In this document: piece by piece, positions 1-9,117 of the stretch
Layout: each line of letters starts with the position of its first letter
How positions within the stretch are numbered: position 1 is the stretch's first letter
NCBI GenBank assembly: GCA_023435725.1
Contig: JAEYRD010000201.1
Span: forward strand, 1-64,000
Reading direction: 5' to 3'
DNA from: Pseudomonadota bacterium
GTDB taxonomy: Bacteria; Pseudomonadota; Alphaproteobacteria; Rhizobiales; Xanthobacteraceae
Length of the DNA: 64,000 nucleotides
Position numbers and translations under genes: made by a program
Notes under the pieces: generated by a model
What the model saw: the letters and a program-made list of their open reading frames with translations, nothing else
The model's database searches: none
What the model was told of the DNA's origin: nothing

Positions 1-370
1 ACGCATCGTCGTCGAGTGCATCCAGCGCGCCAAGGGCTATCAGGCGTTTCGCGTGGTCTCGATGGACGAGTCCACCGCGATCCATCCGGCGCAGATGCTG
101 CCGCCGCGCACTCACGTCACTGTCACGGCGACCAGCGGGCTGGAACGGGCCCAGGTGAAGTGGTTCAACCGGCTGCGCGGGTTCGGCTTCCTGACCTGCG
201 GCGAGGGCACGCCCGACATCTTCGTGCACATGGAGACGCTGCGCCGCTTCGGCATGACCGAACTGCGGCCCGGCCAATATGTCCTGGTCCGCTTCGGGCC
301 CGGCTCCAAGGGCATGATGGCGGCGGAGATCCATCCCGAGACGGGATCGCCCGGATTGCAGTCGCACTAA
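1..370 (+). CDS. Cold-shock-domain protein, 3' part (partial at left edge)
   Basis: The reading frame enters the window at base 2 with no start codon, so the gene begins upstream. The first visible residues (VVECIQRAKGYQAFRV) look like the last strand of a first cold-shock domain. A second CSD follows with the nucleic-acid-binding motifs KWFNRLRGFGF (RNP1) and DIFVHM (RNP2). Two tandem CSDs in one polypeptide is a common alphaproteobacterial arrangement. Proteins of this family bind RNA or single-stranded DNA and act as cytoplasmic RNA chaperones. The TAA stop sits inside the left arm of a palindromic repeat, which may end the transcript. The family is clear; which paralogue it is cannot be told. 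Confidence 0.88.
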   Translation, partial: RIVVECIQRAKGYQAFRVVSMDESTAIHPAQMLPPRTHVTVTATSGLERAQVKWFNRLRGFGFLTCGEGTPDIFVHMETLRRFGMTELRPGQYVLVRFGPGSKGMMAAEIHPETGSPGLQSH

Positions 371-471
371 AGCGCGATGAGATTGGGGTGAATCGTCATC
401 GCGCTTTAGGTTGTTGTTTGAACATGATCTTTTCGGAAAACCGCTTCACACTTTTCCGGATCATGCTCTAG
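368..471. repeat. Dispersed palindromic repeat (two hairpins) downstream of the cold-shock gene
   Basis: There is a perfect 13-bp inverted repeat: TAAAGCGCGATGA at 368-380 and its complement at 396-408. A second, imperfect one pairs CATGATC...CGGAAAA near 423-440 with TTTTCCGGATCATG near 452-466. I recognise this double-hairpin sequence as a dispersed intergenic element in Bradyrhizobium and relatives, from memory rather than a search. Its left arm overlaps the stop codon of the preceding gene, so it may double as a terminator or an mRNA-stabilising structure. Confidence 0.7.
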
Positions 472-597
472 CGGCCGCGGATCTCGAATTCCCGCAATCG
501 TGAGCAGAGGTGCGCCGGCCGAGCCGTGCGCCTCTGGCTTTTGTCATGATCGCCGCGTAAGGACTGTGCAAGTTCCACGCGCCTCGAGTGCCGTCCC

Positions 598-1110
598 ATG
601 CGTTTTGCCCTGCGCTTTGCCGTCAATCTTGATCGAAAGGTCGTCTGGTCCCTCCCAACGAGGGGCTGGCTCGCTGCCATACTCGTCATCACCGGCCTTG
701 CCATCGCCAGCGCGCCCGCCGGCGCCGCCAGCTTCCAGCCACTCGAGATCGCCACCAAGAATGGCGTGCAGGTGTTCTCGGTAGAAATGGCGACGACCGA
801 GCAGGAGAAGCAGACCGGCCTGATGTACCGCAAGGAACTGGCGGACGGCAAAGGCATGCTGTTCGACTTCAATCCCGAGCAAGAAGTGTCGATGTGGATG
901 AAGAATACCTACGTCTCGCTCGACATGATCTTCATCCGCGCCGACGGCCGTATCCTGCGCATCGCCGAAAATACCGAGCCGCTGTCGACCAGGATCATTT
1001 CTTCGCAGGGGCCCGCCCGGGCCGTTCTGGAGGTGGTGGCGGGGACGGCGCAGAAATACGGCATCCGCCCCGGTGATCGGGTGGCCCACCCGCTGTTCGG
1101 CAGCAAATAG
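598..1110 (+). CDS. DUF192 family secreted protein
   Basis: A 170-residue protein. Residues about 22-44 form a hydrophobic signal segment (LAAILVITGLAIASAPAGAA) with a likely cleavage after AGAA, so the mature domain should be periplasmic. The rest matches the DUF192 fold, with the typical stretches QTGLMYRKEL, MLFDF, MWMKNTYVSLDMIFI and a C-terminal VLEVVAG...GIRPGDRV. The family has no settled biochemical function. The gene stands alone between the repeat element and tRNA-Pro. The ATG at 598 is used because it precedes the signal segment; no strong Shine-Dalgarno is visible. Confidence 0.85.
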   Translation: MRFALRFAVNLDRKVVWSLPTRGWLAAILVITGLAIASAPAGAASFQPLEIATKNGVQVFSVEMATTEQEKQTGLMYRKELADGKGMLFDFNPEQEVSMWMKNTYVSLDMIFIRADGRILRIAENTEPLSTRIISSQGPARAVLEVVAGTAQKYGIRPGDRVAHPLFGSK

Positions 1111-1194
1111 GGGGCATCGGGCAGGGGCATTGCCCGCCTTAGGAAGCTTGCTGGCGCCCTGGGAAGCGTGTATCGACGGGGCTCGCCGGACATT

Positions 1195-1271
1195 CGGGGT
1201 ATAGCGCAGCCTGGTAGCGCGGCAGTTTTGGGTACTGCAGGTCGTTGGTTCGAATCCAGCTGCCCCGACCA
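1195..1271 (+). tRNA. tRNA-Pro (anticodon TGG)
   Basis: A full cloverleaf can be drawn. The acceptor stem pairs CGGGGTA (1195-1201) with TGCCCCG (1261-1267). The anticodon stem GCAGT/ACTGC encloses the loop TTTGGGT with anticodon TGG, and the T-loop reads GGTTCGAATCC. The 3' CCA is encoded at 1269-1271. The accessory carbohydrate block starts about 420 bases downstream, and tRNA 3' ends are common integration sites. Confidence 0.95.
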
Positions 1272-1689
1272 AAATATCCGTTTAGAATCAGGGTTTACTG
1301 TGATTCCGATGCTCTCATCGGAACTGCGCTAAGCGCTTGTAAGCACAAGATTCGCGTAGGCGCGCACGCGCTCCCCCGACTATTGCCAAACCAGGTTCGC
1401 CTCCTGTTCACAGAGCGTCCATGCCGCAGCACGCGATTGAGGTCCTGGTCCGGACACCGCTCGAGCGCGGCTCGTTGATCGGGCTTGGTGACGGTTCAGG
1501 TCAAAGAGCTTCCCCTCGTCGTTCATGGCGCCGCGCTGCACCGGCGAAAGCTGGTGGGCGCAGCAGCCTGGCCGACCGCCGGATCAACGGTCGGCACTTC
1601 GGCGGGTCTATCGCGAAGCCGAACCTCTGACGCAGCTTGATCTCTTCTTCGACAAGGGCGGCGCCGCCCGCAATGCGTGGCGGTCTTGT
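1272..1689. other. Intergenic region between tRNA-Pro and gap; no convincing gene
   Basis: No frame here looks like protein. Just after the tRNA two short hairpins follow each other: GAATCA...TGATTC around 1286-1308 and CCGATG-CTCT-CATCGG around 1306-1321. They could end tRNA transcription, although no T-tract follows. I looked for integrase remnants and a repeat of the tRNA 3' end and saw neither. Confidence 0.5.
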
Positions 1690-2697
1690 TCAGATCAGCT
1701 TCCCCATCGCTACGGCTGTATCCGCCATGCGGCACGAGAATCCCCACTCGTTGTCATACCAGGACATTACGCGCACCAGCGTGCCGTCCAGGACCTTCGT
1801 CTGATCCATGTGGAAGACGGAACTGTGCGGATCATGGTTGAAGTCGACGGAAACATTGGGATCGTTGGTATAGCCAAGAATCCCCTTGAGCTGCTGGTCG
1901 GCGGCGCGCTTGATCGCGGCGTTCACTTCGTCCTTCGATGTGGCCCTCTTGGCGACGAACTTGAAATCGACCACCGAAACGTTCGGCACCGGGACACGAA
2001 TGGCGACACCGTCAAGCTTGCCGTTCAGTTCCGGCAGCACGAGCCCGACCGCCTTTGCCGCGCCTGTTGAGGTCGGGATCATCGACATCGCCGCGGCTCG
2101 CGCGCGGTACAAGTCTTTGTGCAACGTATCCAGCGTCGGTTGATCGCCGGTATAGGCATGGATCGTTGTCATGAAGCCCTTTTCGATTCCGATCGCATCG
2201 TTGAGCACCTTGGCAACGGGCGCCAGACAGTTGGTTGTGCACGAGGCGGCGGAGACGACCTTGTGCTCTTTCGACAGTGCGCCATGATTGACGCCGTAAA
2301 CCACCGTGATATCGGCGCCGTCGGCGGGCGCGGAGACAAGGATCGCCTTTGCGCCCGCAGTGAGGTGAGCAGAAGCTTTGGCCTTCGAGTTGAAAACGCC
2401 CGTGCATTCGAGCGCGATGTCAACGCCCAGATCCCTCCATGGCAGGCCTGAGGGATCCTTGATCGCGGTCACCTTGACTTTGCGGCCGCCGACGCTGATG
2501 GCGTCGCCTTCAACCTTCACTTCACCGGGGAAGCGGCCGTGCACGGAATCGTATCGTAGAAGGTGCGCGTTGGTCTCGACAGGCCCGAGGTCATTGACCG
2601 CAACCACCTCGATATCCTTGCGGCCGTCTTCGATGATGGCCCTGAGAGTGTTGCGGCCGATGCGACCGAATCCATTGATGGCGATGCGAACGGTCAT
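1690..2697 (-). CDS. gap: Type I glyceraldehyde-3-phosphate dehydrogenase
   Basis: A 335-residue enzyme of full family length. It oxidises glyceraldehyde-3-phosphate with NAD+ and phosphate to 1,3-bisphosphoglycerate in the cytosol. The Rossmann motif INGFGRIGRN is at residues 7-16, the NAD-type NDLGP near 35-39, and the catalytic SCTTNC places the active-site cysteine at 153. The C-terminal SWYDNEWGFS is also present. It is the first gene of the carbohydrate block and is divergent from the lactate permease across about 315 bases. Bradyrhizobium normally carries another gap in its Calvin/pentose gene cluster, so this may be a second copy; that cannot be tested here. It would work with the phosphoglycerate mutase and pyruvate kinase encoded downstream. 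Confidence 0.96.
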   Translation of the reverse strand: MTVRIAINGFGRIGRNTLRAIIEDGRKDIEVVAVNDLGPVETNAHLLRYDSVHGRFPGEVKVEGDAISVGGRKVKVTAIKDPSGLPWRDLGVDIALECTGVFNSKAKASAHLTAGAKAILVSAPADGADITVVYGVNHGALSKEHKVVSAASCTTNCLAPVAKVLNDAIGIEKGFMTTIHAYTGDQPTLDTLHKDLYRARAAAMSMIPTSTGAAKAVGLVLPELNGKLDGVAIRVPVPNVSVVDFKFVAKRATSKDEVNAAIKRAADQQLKGILGYTNDPNVSVDFNHDPHSSVFHMDQTKVLDGTLVRVMSWYDNEWGFSCRMADTAVAMGKLI

Positions 2698-3013
2698 TTT
2701 CTTCAGCTCCCTTTCCTGGCACCACGCGCGAGAGTGTTTGGATCGCGAAGACTGCGACGATTGTTTCGATGCGATCTATGGCGGCCGACATTGACATGCG
2801 GTCGCTCTCGAACGGCTGGCTAGCCTCCTCTGCGATCCGGACACCTGGTGCTGTGGCCACGTGCCGCTTCAAGAGCCGGAACATCGCTTAGGAATCGCCT
2901 CGCACCTGCGCGCGATTTTTCGCAATCGCAATCAACCGACCCGGTTCTGCGAAGGGGCGGTGCATGCTAGCTTTTGGTTGGGGGGGAGCCAAATCAAGTC
3001 CACGGGAAGTTGA
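2698..3013. promoter_or_regulatory. Divergent intergenic region between gap and lactate permease
   Basis: These 316 bases lie between two divergent starts, so they should hold both promoters. I see no convincing gene and no good -35/-10 pair or FNR/FixK site by eye. A G-run (2981-2987) and an AAATC stretch immediately precede the permease. A minus-strand frame extending from 2884 into gap in another frame is not protein-like. Confidence 0.4.
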
Positions 3014-4525
3014 ATGGCAGCCTTGGTCGCGATTGCCCCGCTTGCCCTGATCGTTCTCCTCATGGCCGCATTGCGGTGGTCGGCCGCGAACGCGGGACTG
3101 GTCGGACTCGTGGCGGCCACGGCTGGCGCAATCGGATTCTTTGGCTTCGGAACGAAAATCTACGCTGAGCAAGGCGTTGCTGGAGCGCTCAGCGGAGCCG
3201 GCGCGGAGGCCATTTTCTCGGCCGCAGACATCCTGTGGATCATCCTGCCGGCCTTGTCCCTCTATGAGCTGCAGCAGCGTTCGGGCGCGATCGACGCGAT
3301 CCGGACGGGATTGATGAGCTTGTCCTCGGACAAGACCTTGCTTGCTCTCATCATCGCCTGGTTCTTCGCGCCATTCATGGAAGGAGCGGCGGGGTTCGGC
3401 ACGCCCATAGCTCTGGCTGCGCCTCTGCTGGTCAGCCTCGGCTTCACGCCCGTCGTGGCGGTCGCTTTACCGCTCATTGGTCACGTCACAGGCACTTCTT
3501 TTGGTGCGCTCGGCACTCCGATCTTCGCGCAAACCGACGTGTCTGGTATCAGCGGCGACAGCATCGCGCCGCCGACGGCTTTGCTGCACGCGAGCTTGGC
3601 GCCATTGCTGGTGCTTTCGATCGTGTTCATCGCGGGCACAGGACGTCTCCAGGCGAAGTACGTGGCATGGGCGATCGTCGCCGCCGCTTGTTTCCTGGTG
3701 CCTTACCTGGCCTTGGCGACGTGGGTGGGACCAGAGCTGCCGACGCTCGGCGGGGCGCTTGCCGGCGGATCGGCATTTGCATTTGTTCTCAGGCGGATGC
3801 ATGCGCAGCAATCTGCAAGCCTGGACGCCAGATCGCTTGCCATTGCCGGTCTGCCATATGCCGTGCTGGTCGGCTTGATCCTCGTGACGCGTCTCGTTCC
3901 GCAGATCCGCGATACGCTCCGGCACGTTGTGCTCGAATGGGGGACGCCTGGACCGTTCGGCGGGCGTGTCGAGCCCCTCTATCATCCGGGGACCATGCTG
4001 CTCGCGGGATTTCTGTTCGGCGGGCTGTTGCAGGGGTGCAAGATTGCCGATCTGGCCGGCGCGGTCAGTGCTGCCATTCGTCGGCTGGTTCCCGTCGCCT
4101 TTGCCTTGTTCGCGATGCTCGCAATAGCCCGACTAATGGTCCACGCGGGCATGATAGAAGCGCTGGCGGAGACGGCCACACGGACCGGTCGGGCGTGGCC
4201 TCTGCTTGCTCCTTCGGTTGGGGCCATCGGCTCCTTCATCACAGGCTCCACAACCGTCTCCAACATCCTCCTGACGGATCTTCAGCAGGCGGCGGCCGCC
4301 AGGCTCGGCTTGCCGACGCTCGCATTGGTTGCCGCTCAAGGATTCGGAGCTGCCGTCGGCAATTGCGCGGCGTTGCACAACATCATCACAGGCGCCGCGA
4401 CGGTCGGCCTGCAAGGACGCGAAGGCGATGTGCTGAGAAAGACGGGACCAGTTTGTCTTGGATATCTTGCGCTCGGGGGCGCTCTGGCGCTGGCGCTTGT
4501 GCGGTGGTTCCCGTTTGCGGGGTGA
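3014..4525 (+). CDS. lldP: L-lactate permease (LldP/LctP family)
   Basis: A 503-residue polytopic membrane protein with about 12 hydrophobic segments. It shows the family signature around FMEGAAGFGTPIALAAPLL and GHVTGTSFGALGTPI, and a C-terminal half with GSTTVSNILLTDLQQ and AAVGNCAALHNI. Members move lactate (also glycolate) across the inner membrane with protons. The length is a little below the 530-560 usual for E. coli-type permeases. It lies directly upstream of a D-lactate-dehydrogenase-like gene on the same strand, so uptake or release of lactate fits. Lactate-family specificity is inferred from family membership, and L- versus D- preference cannot be read from sequence. Confidence 0.9.
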   Translation: MAALVAIAPLALIVLLMAALRWSAANAGLVGLVAATAGAIGFFGFGTKIYAEQGVAGALSGAGAEAIFSAADILWIILPALSLYELQQRSGAIDAIRTGLMSLSSDKTLLALIIAWFFAPFMEGAAGFGTPIALAAPLLVSLGFTPVVAVALPLIGHVTGTSFGALGTPIFAQTDVSGISGDSIAPPTALLHASLAPLLVLSIVFIAGTGRLQAKYVAWAIVAAACFLVPYLALATWVGPELPTLGGALAGGSAFAFVLRRMHAQQSASLDARSLAIAGLPYAVLVGLILVTRLVPQIRDTLRHVVLEWGTPGPFGGRVEPLYHPGTMLLAGFLFGGLLQGCKIADLAGAVSAAIRRLVPVAFALFAMLAIARLMVHAGMIEALAETATRTGRAWPLLAPSVGAIGSFITGSTTVSNILLTDLQQAAAARLGLPTLALVAAQGFGAAVGNCAALHNIITGAATVGLQGREGDVLRKTGPVCLGYLALGGALALALVRWFPFAG

Positions 4526-4691
4526 GAGACGACCGCCGTGTGCTTTCGCCGATGATCTGAAAGGGAAGAAAATGTTTCAGCAGTCCTGTCCCATCAGGAG
4601 ACGGCGTCCCGACCGAATCCCGCCATCAATGTGAGGTTGCATGTGCAAAGCATCCGCGCTGTGAACCGTGCTCAGACCCGAGAGGCTCACC

Positions 4692-5702
4692 ATGAATGTT
4701 GCTGTGTTTGAAACCGAGGAATGGGAGCGACCAGCCTTCTTGCTGCTCGAGCCGCACCATCGCGTACGATGCATTGCTGAGCCGCTCGACAAGCGGAACG
4801 CGGCTGAGTTCTCCGATGCCGAGGTTGCCAGCCCATTCGTCAATTCGCGGCTGGACGCATCGGCCCTCTCACAATTCCCCAAGCTGAAGCTGATCGCGAC
4901 GCGATCGACCGGATACGATCACATCGATCTCAACTACTGCGCCACGCACGCCATCACCGTGTCGAACGTGCCTGACTACGGCGACTCGACGGTGGCCGAG
5001 CACGTTTTCGCTCTGCTGTTGGGCGTTGCGCGCAAACTCGTGGAGTCGGTGGAGCAGACGCGACGAGGGCGATTCACGCAGGCAGGGCTGCGGGGCTTTG
5101 AGCTTCGCGACGCGGTCATCGGCGTCGTCGGAACCGGACGGATCGGGCTCCGTGTGATCGAAATCGCACGCGGCTTCGGCATGAATGTTCTTGCTTACGA
5201 TCTGCGGCCGGACGAAGCGGCCGCTACCCGTCTCAAATTTGCCTACGCGAGCCTCGACAAGCTGTTGTCCGATTCCGACGTCGTAACGCTGCACGTTCCT
5301 GCAACGTCCGGCACCGCCCGCATGCTCTCCGATCGCGAGTTCGCCCGCATGAAGCCGGGCGCAATCCTGATCAATACCGCACGCGGCCATATCGTTGACG
5401 TTGAAGCGTTGGTGCGCGCGCTGGCTGATGGAAGGCTTCGCGGCGCCGGCCTCGACGTCCTGCCGCAGGAGCCCTTGATCCGCGAAGAGGCGGCGATCTT
5501 CCACCAGGAGGCCGCCCCGGACGCCGACGATTTCAAGGTGCTCGTGGCAAACCACGTGTTGCTGCGCTTTCCGAATGTGATTTGTACGCCGCACAATGCC
5601 TACAACACCGAGGCGGCGCTGGAGCGAATCATCGCGACGACACTTTCCAACATCGAGGCATTTGCGCGGGGGACGCCACAGAATGTTGTATCGGCGCGTT
5701 GA
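4692..5702 (+). CDS. D-2-hydroxyacid dehydrogenase, D-lactate dehydrogenase-like
   Basis: A 336-residue protein. The ATG at 4692 is preferred over the upstream in-frame start because AGAGG at 4681-4685 sits at good spacing and the family N-terminus (MNVAVFE) begins here. The NAD-binding GTGRIG is at 147-152 with Asp170 closing strand 2, which points to NAD. The catalytic residues are Arg231 (NTARG), Glu260 (LPQEP) and His301 (TPHNA). This resembles fermentative D-lactate dehydrogenases (LdhA type), which reduce pyruvate and regenerate NAD+. Position next to the lactate permease supports lactate as substrate. Other 2-hydroxyacids remain possible. Confidence 0.88.
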   Translation: MNVAVFETEEWERPAFLLLEPHHRVRCIAEPLDKRNAAEFSDAEVASPFVNSRLDASALSQFPKLKLIATRSTGYDHIDLNYCATHAITVSNVPDYGDSTVAEHVFALLLGVARKLVESVEQTRRGRFTQAGLRGFELRDAVIGVVGTGRIGLRVIEIARGFGMNVLAYDLRPDEAAATRLKFAYASLDKLLSDSDVVTLHVPATSGTARMLSDREFARMKPGAILINTARGHIVDVEALVRALADGRLRGAGLDVLPQEPLIREEAAIFHQEAAPDADDFKVLVANHVLLRFPNVICTPHNAYNTEAALERIIATTLSNIEAFARGTPQNVVSAR

Positions 5703-5727
5703 GGCGCGCGCTGGGGCCCGCGACCGG

Positions 5728-5758
5728 CTGGCATAGCCAGTGCTCGTGTGATCACGAG
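5728..5758. terminator. Paired hairpins between convergent genes
   Basis: In the 50 bases between two convergent genes there are CTGGC-ATA-GCCAG (5728-5740) and CTCGTG-TGAT-CACGAG (5743-5758). The second overlaps the stop codon of the minus-strand gene. Neither is followed by a T-run, so a terminator role is plausible but not shown. Confidence 0.35.
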
Positions 5759-8700
5759 GGACGGACGAGAGTCAGGCTGGTGCGCTCGCCCGGGCGCAGG
5801 AGGACATGACGGTCGCCGACCGCGATAGAGATCGGTTCCGCCCCACTCGGATCACTCGACAGCGTTAGCGCATCCTGAGTTATGTCCACGCTAAGCGAGT
5901 GCTGGCGATAGCGGAGCCGAAAAGCAAGCCGACGCAATTCATCCGGCAGCGCCGGATGGAAACGTAGTTCTTTTCCGCGCAGCTCCAGCCCCGTGAAGCA
6001 GCGTTGCAACAGGTCGATCGTGCCGGCCATGGCGCCGAGATGGATGCCTTCGCGCGTGGTTCCTCCTTGAACGTCGCTGATATCGCTTTGCAGGGCCTCG
6101 GTGAACAGCGACCAGGAGCGCTGCCGGCAGGAGCGCGCCAATACCCAAGCATGCACAATGGCACTCAAGGTGGAGCCGTGCGAGCTGCGCCGCAGATAGT
6201 AGTCGATGGTTCTGGGGATCGTGCCAGGATCGAACGTGTAGCCAAGGCGGCCGAAGAGCTCCGCCAGTTCTTCTGCGGAAAACAGATAGAACGCCATGAG
6301 GACGTCGGCCTGCTTGGAGAGCTTGTAGCGATTGGGCGTGTCGTTCTCTGCCTCGAGGATCAGATCGAGGCGCATGATGTTCGGGTACTTGCGTCGATAG
6401 GCGCTCCAGTCGAACTCCTGCAGCGCCTCATAGCCTTCGAACTGGCTGAGAATGCCGTCGTCATGGAATGGCAGGTAAAGCTTGCAGCTGACATGCTCCC
6501 AACGTGCGAGTTCCTCCTGCTCGATCCGCAGGTCCTCGCACAGCTCTCGGCAGCGTTCCTTCGGCAGCACCTCAAAGAGGTCGAGCGCGCGCGCTATGCA
6601 CCAGGCCGCCATGACATTTGTATAGGTGTTGTTGTCCAGACCCGGCGTGTCCCGATCCGGATAGCCGTCATGGAACTCGTCCGGGCCCATGACTCCGCGA
6701 ATGTCGTATCGGCCGCGTGCCTCGTTCCACTGCGCGATGCTGGCCCAGAAGCGGGCAATCTCGAACATCAATTCGGCGCCGAAGGAGTATAGGAACTCTG
6801 CATCTCCGCTGGCTTGGTAGTACTGCCAGACATTGTAGGCGACGGCCGCGCCGACATGGCGCTGAAGATGCGTGTCGTCCTTGATCCAGTTGCCGGAGCG
6901 CGGGTTGAAGTACATGACGTCGGTTTCTTCGCGCCCATCGCTGCCGCTCTGCCACGGGTACATCGCACCGCGGAATCCGGCCTGCCGGGCGGCCCATCGC
7001 GCTTCGTCGAGGCGCCGGTAGCGGTAGAGCAGCAGCGCACGAGCGAGGATCGGCAGGTGCCAATTCAGCAACGGGAAGATGAACAACTCGTCCCAGAAGA
7101 TGTGGCCGCGATACCCCTCGCCATGCCAGCCTCGGGCGGGGATGCCGACGTCCAACTCGATACTGTGGCTTGAGGCTGTCTGAAGCAGATGAAAGACGTG
7201 CAGCCGCACGGCCAAATACGCGTCATCCGCCTCGTCGCTCGCAATATCGAGCAGATCCACGTCAGTGCGCTCCCACAAGTGTCGCCATGTGCGTTCATGG
7301 GTTTGTAGAAGCGCGTCAAAGCCGTCGGCCCGCGCGATGGCGGTGCGTGCGGCGGTTTCCGGATCTGCGATGGCGCGATCCCTGGAAGTATAAAGCGCGA
7401 CGATCTTCTCGATTTCAGCGCCGGTGCACGGCGTGACGTCAAGGACGATGTCGTACCCGATGCGCGCCGCCTCCTTGATCGGGCGCTTGTCGACGGCGAC
7501 ATCGAGCCCGCGCACATTTACCTCAATCCGTGCGGCCTGTGCGATCCGCAGCTTCGACTGCGTCGTCTCGACCTGGAGCAGCATGGAGCCAGGTGCAATG
7601 GCGGCCGCGTCGCACACGCGCAGATTCCTGCTTGCAAACGCTTCGTAGCGCGGCACGCCGGTATTGGCGACGTCGCCGTCCAGCATCGCGCGCACCGTGA
7701 GCCGGCCCGACCAGTTCTCCGAAGTGATGGTGACATGCTGGCCGGCGAGGTGCTTGGCGTCCATGTGCACGAAGCGGCGCTCGGCGAGGCTGGTTTCCCG
7801 CCCGTGCGCGTCGCGTATCCGCAAGGTTCGCAAGTAAAGGCCGCGACGCAGATCGAGCGCTAGCCGATATTCAAGGATTTCGACCTGACGCAGGTCGAAC
7901 CATTCTCCCTCGTCGATTCGGAACGTCAATGGCAGCCAGTTGGGGAGGTTGACCAGGTCCTCGTTCTCGATCGGACGGCCATCGATCAGCGTCGTGAGCC
8001 GGTTGTAGGCGCCGGCAAGATACGTGCCGGGATAATACAGGTCATCAGCGCGTGCCTCGGCGGCCGCTCCGCGGGTCACGAAGTACCCGTTGCCGACGGC
8101 GAGCAGGGTTTCGCGGCGGCCCTCCAGGGCAGGGTCGAAACCCTCATGGGCAAACAGCCACGGGTCCGGTCTAGCCTGAGCTGCGGGATGGCAGGTCTCT
8201 GTCCCTGGTCGCGCGATGAACGGGTCGAGCCGATGCACATCCAGCCGAGCCGTGCGCCGTCGCGTCAGCCCATCCTCCAATTCCAAATCGATCTGGTTGA
8301 GGTCGGCGACAACGATATCGGCGCCAGCGTCTTCCAGGGCCGTCCCATGGCCGGTCCGGTCGATCCCGATGACAAGGCCGAAACCGCCGGCGCGTCCCGC
8401 GGCCACGCCGGCAATCGCGTCCTCGATGACGATGGTGCGCTCGGGCGAGGTCCCGAGGCGCCGCGCCGCCTCAAGAAACGTGTCCGGCGCCGGCTTCCCT
8501 CGCAGCCCCGACGCCGCGGTATCCTGTCCGTCGACGCGAACATCGAACAGCCGGTCGAGCCGTGTGGCTTGCAGAACCTCTCGGCAGTTTCGGCTCGCCG
8601 AAACCACCGCCGTCCTGAGGCCGAGGGCGCGTAGACGCCGTATCAGCGCCACCGTGGAGGGATAGATGTCGACACCCTTGCTGCGCATCCGCTCCAGAAA

Positions 8701-9063
8701 CAGCCCGTCCTTTCGCTTGGCGAGTCCGTGGACGGTTTCGGCTTCGGGACCGTCCGCTTCGCTGCCTTCCTCTATCGCCACAACTCGGGCGGACAGAAAG
8801 GCACGAATAGCCTCCTCGCGCGGACGTCCGTCGACGTAGCTGTGATAGTCCTGGAGTGTGAACGGCGCAAAGCCAACGCCGGTGCGGCGGGTGGCCCCTT
8901 CGAAAAAGGCATCGAAGGTTTGCTGCCACGCCTGGAAATGGATGCGCGCGGTATCGGTAATCACGCCATCAAGATCGAAGGCTGCGGCATCAAATCGCGA
9001 CGGGACAAGACCGGCCTTGCGAGACATCCCTGGGCTCGGCATCGGGCTTGTTTGTGAAGACAT
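5752..9063 (-). CDS. Fusion of beta-phosphoglucomutase (HAD) and GH65 disaccharide phosphorylase
   Basis: A protein of about 1103 residues with two enzymes in one chain. Residues about 25-250 are a HAD-superfamily beta-phosphoglucomutase: nucleophile pair Asp30/Asp32 in FDLDGVITDT, then VVSASRN, GKPAPDTF and IEDAIAGV. From about residue 300 the rest is glycoside hydrolase family 65, with EGYRGHIFWDELFIFPLLN and the general-acid motif GPDEFH (Glu796). The phosphate-site motif HGST follows. GH65 phosphorylases split trehalose, kojibiose, nigerose or maltose into glucose plus beta-glucose-1-phosphate, which the mutase converts to glucose-6-phosphate. The exact disaccharide is unknown. The start is ATG 9063, or GTG 9066, behind GAGGGA. 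It lies 54 bases after glk on the same strand, so it is probably in one operon with it. Confidence 0.9.
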   Translation of the reverse strand: MSSQTSPMPSPGMSRKAGLVPSRFDAAAFDLDGVITDTARIHFQAWQQTFDAFFEGATRRTGVGFAPFTLQDYHSYVDGRPREEAIRAFLSARVVAIEEGSEADGPEAETVHGLAKRKDGLFLERMRSKGVDIYPSTVALIRRLRALGLRTAVVSASRNCREVLQATRLDRLFDVRVDGQDTAASGLRGKPAPDTFLEAARRLGTSPERTIVIEDAIAGVAAGRAGGFGLVIGIDRTGHGTALEDAGADIVVADLNQIDLELEDGLTRRRTARLDVHRLDPFIARPGTETCHPAAQARPDPWLFAHEGFDPALEGRRETLLAVGNGYFVTRGAAAEARADDLYYPGTYLAGAYNRLTTLIDGRPIENEDLVNLPNWLPLTFRIDEGEWFDLRQVEILEYRLALDLRRGLYLRTLRIRDAHGRETSLAERRFVHMDAKHLAGQHVTITSENWSGRLTVRAMLDGDVANTGVPRYEAFASRNLRVCDAAAIAPGSMLLQVETTQSKLRIAQAARIEVNVRGLDVAVDKRPIKEAARIGYDIVLDVTPCTGAEIEKIVALYTSRDRAIADPETAARTAIARADGFDALLQTHERTWRHLWERTDVDLLDIASDEADDAYLAVRLHVFHLLQTASSHSIELDVGIPARGWHGEGYRGHIFWDELFIFPLLNWHLPILARALLLYRYRRLDEARWAARQAGFRGAMYPWQSGSDGREETDVMYFNPRSGNWIKDDTHLQRHVGAAVAYNVWQYYQASGDAEFLYSFGAELMFEIARFWASIAQWNEARGRYDIRGVMGPDEFHDGYPDRDTPGLDNNTYTNVMAAWCIARALDLFEVLPKERCRELCEDLRIEQEELARWEHVSCKLYLPFHDDGILSQFEGYEALQEFDWSAYRRKYPNIMRLDLILEAENDTPNRYKLSKQADVLMAFYLFSAEELAELFGRLGYTFDPGTIPRTIDYYLRRSSHGSTLSAIVHAWVLARSCRQRSWSLFTEALQSDISDVQGGTTREGIHLGAMAGTIDLLQRCFTGLELRGKELRFHPALPDELRRLAFRLRYRQHSLSVDITQDALTLSSDPSGAEPISIAVGDRHVLLRPGERTSLTLVRPS

Positions 9064-9117
9064 CACAGGTCCCTCAACAATCGTTCAGCTTTAGTTTCGT
9101 CGCACGCCCGTCCTGGC

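Noticed and set aside
2779..2815. FNR/FixK site upstream of gap (TTGACATGCGGTCG)
   Set aside because: Only the left half fits; the right half lacks TCAA.
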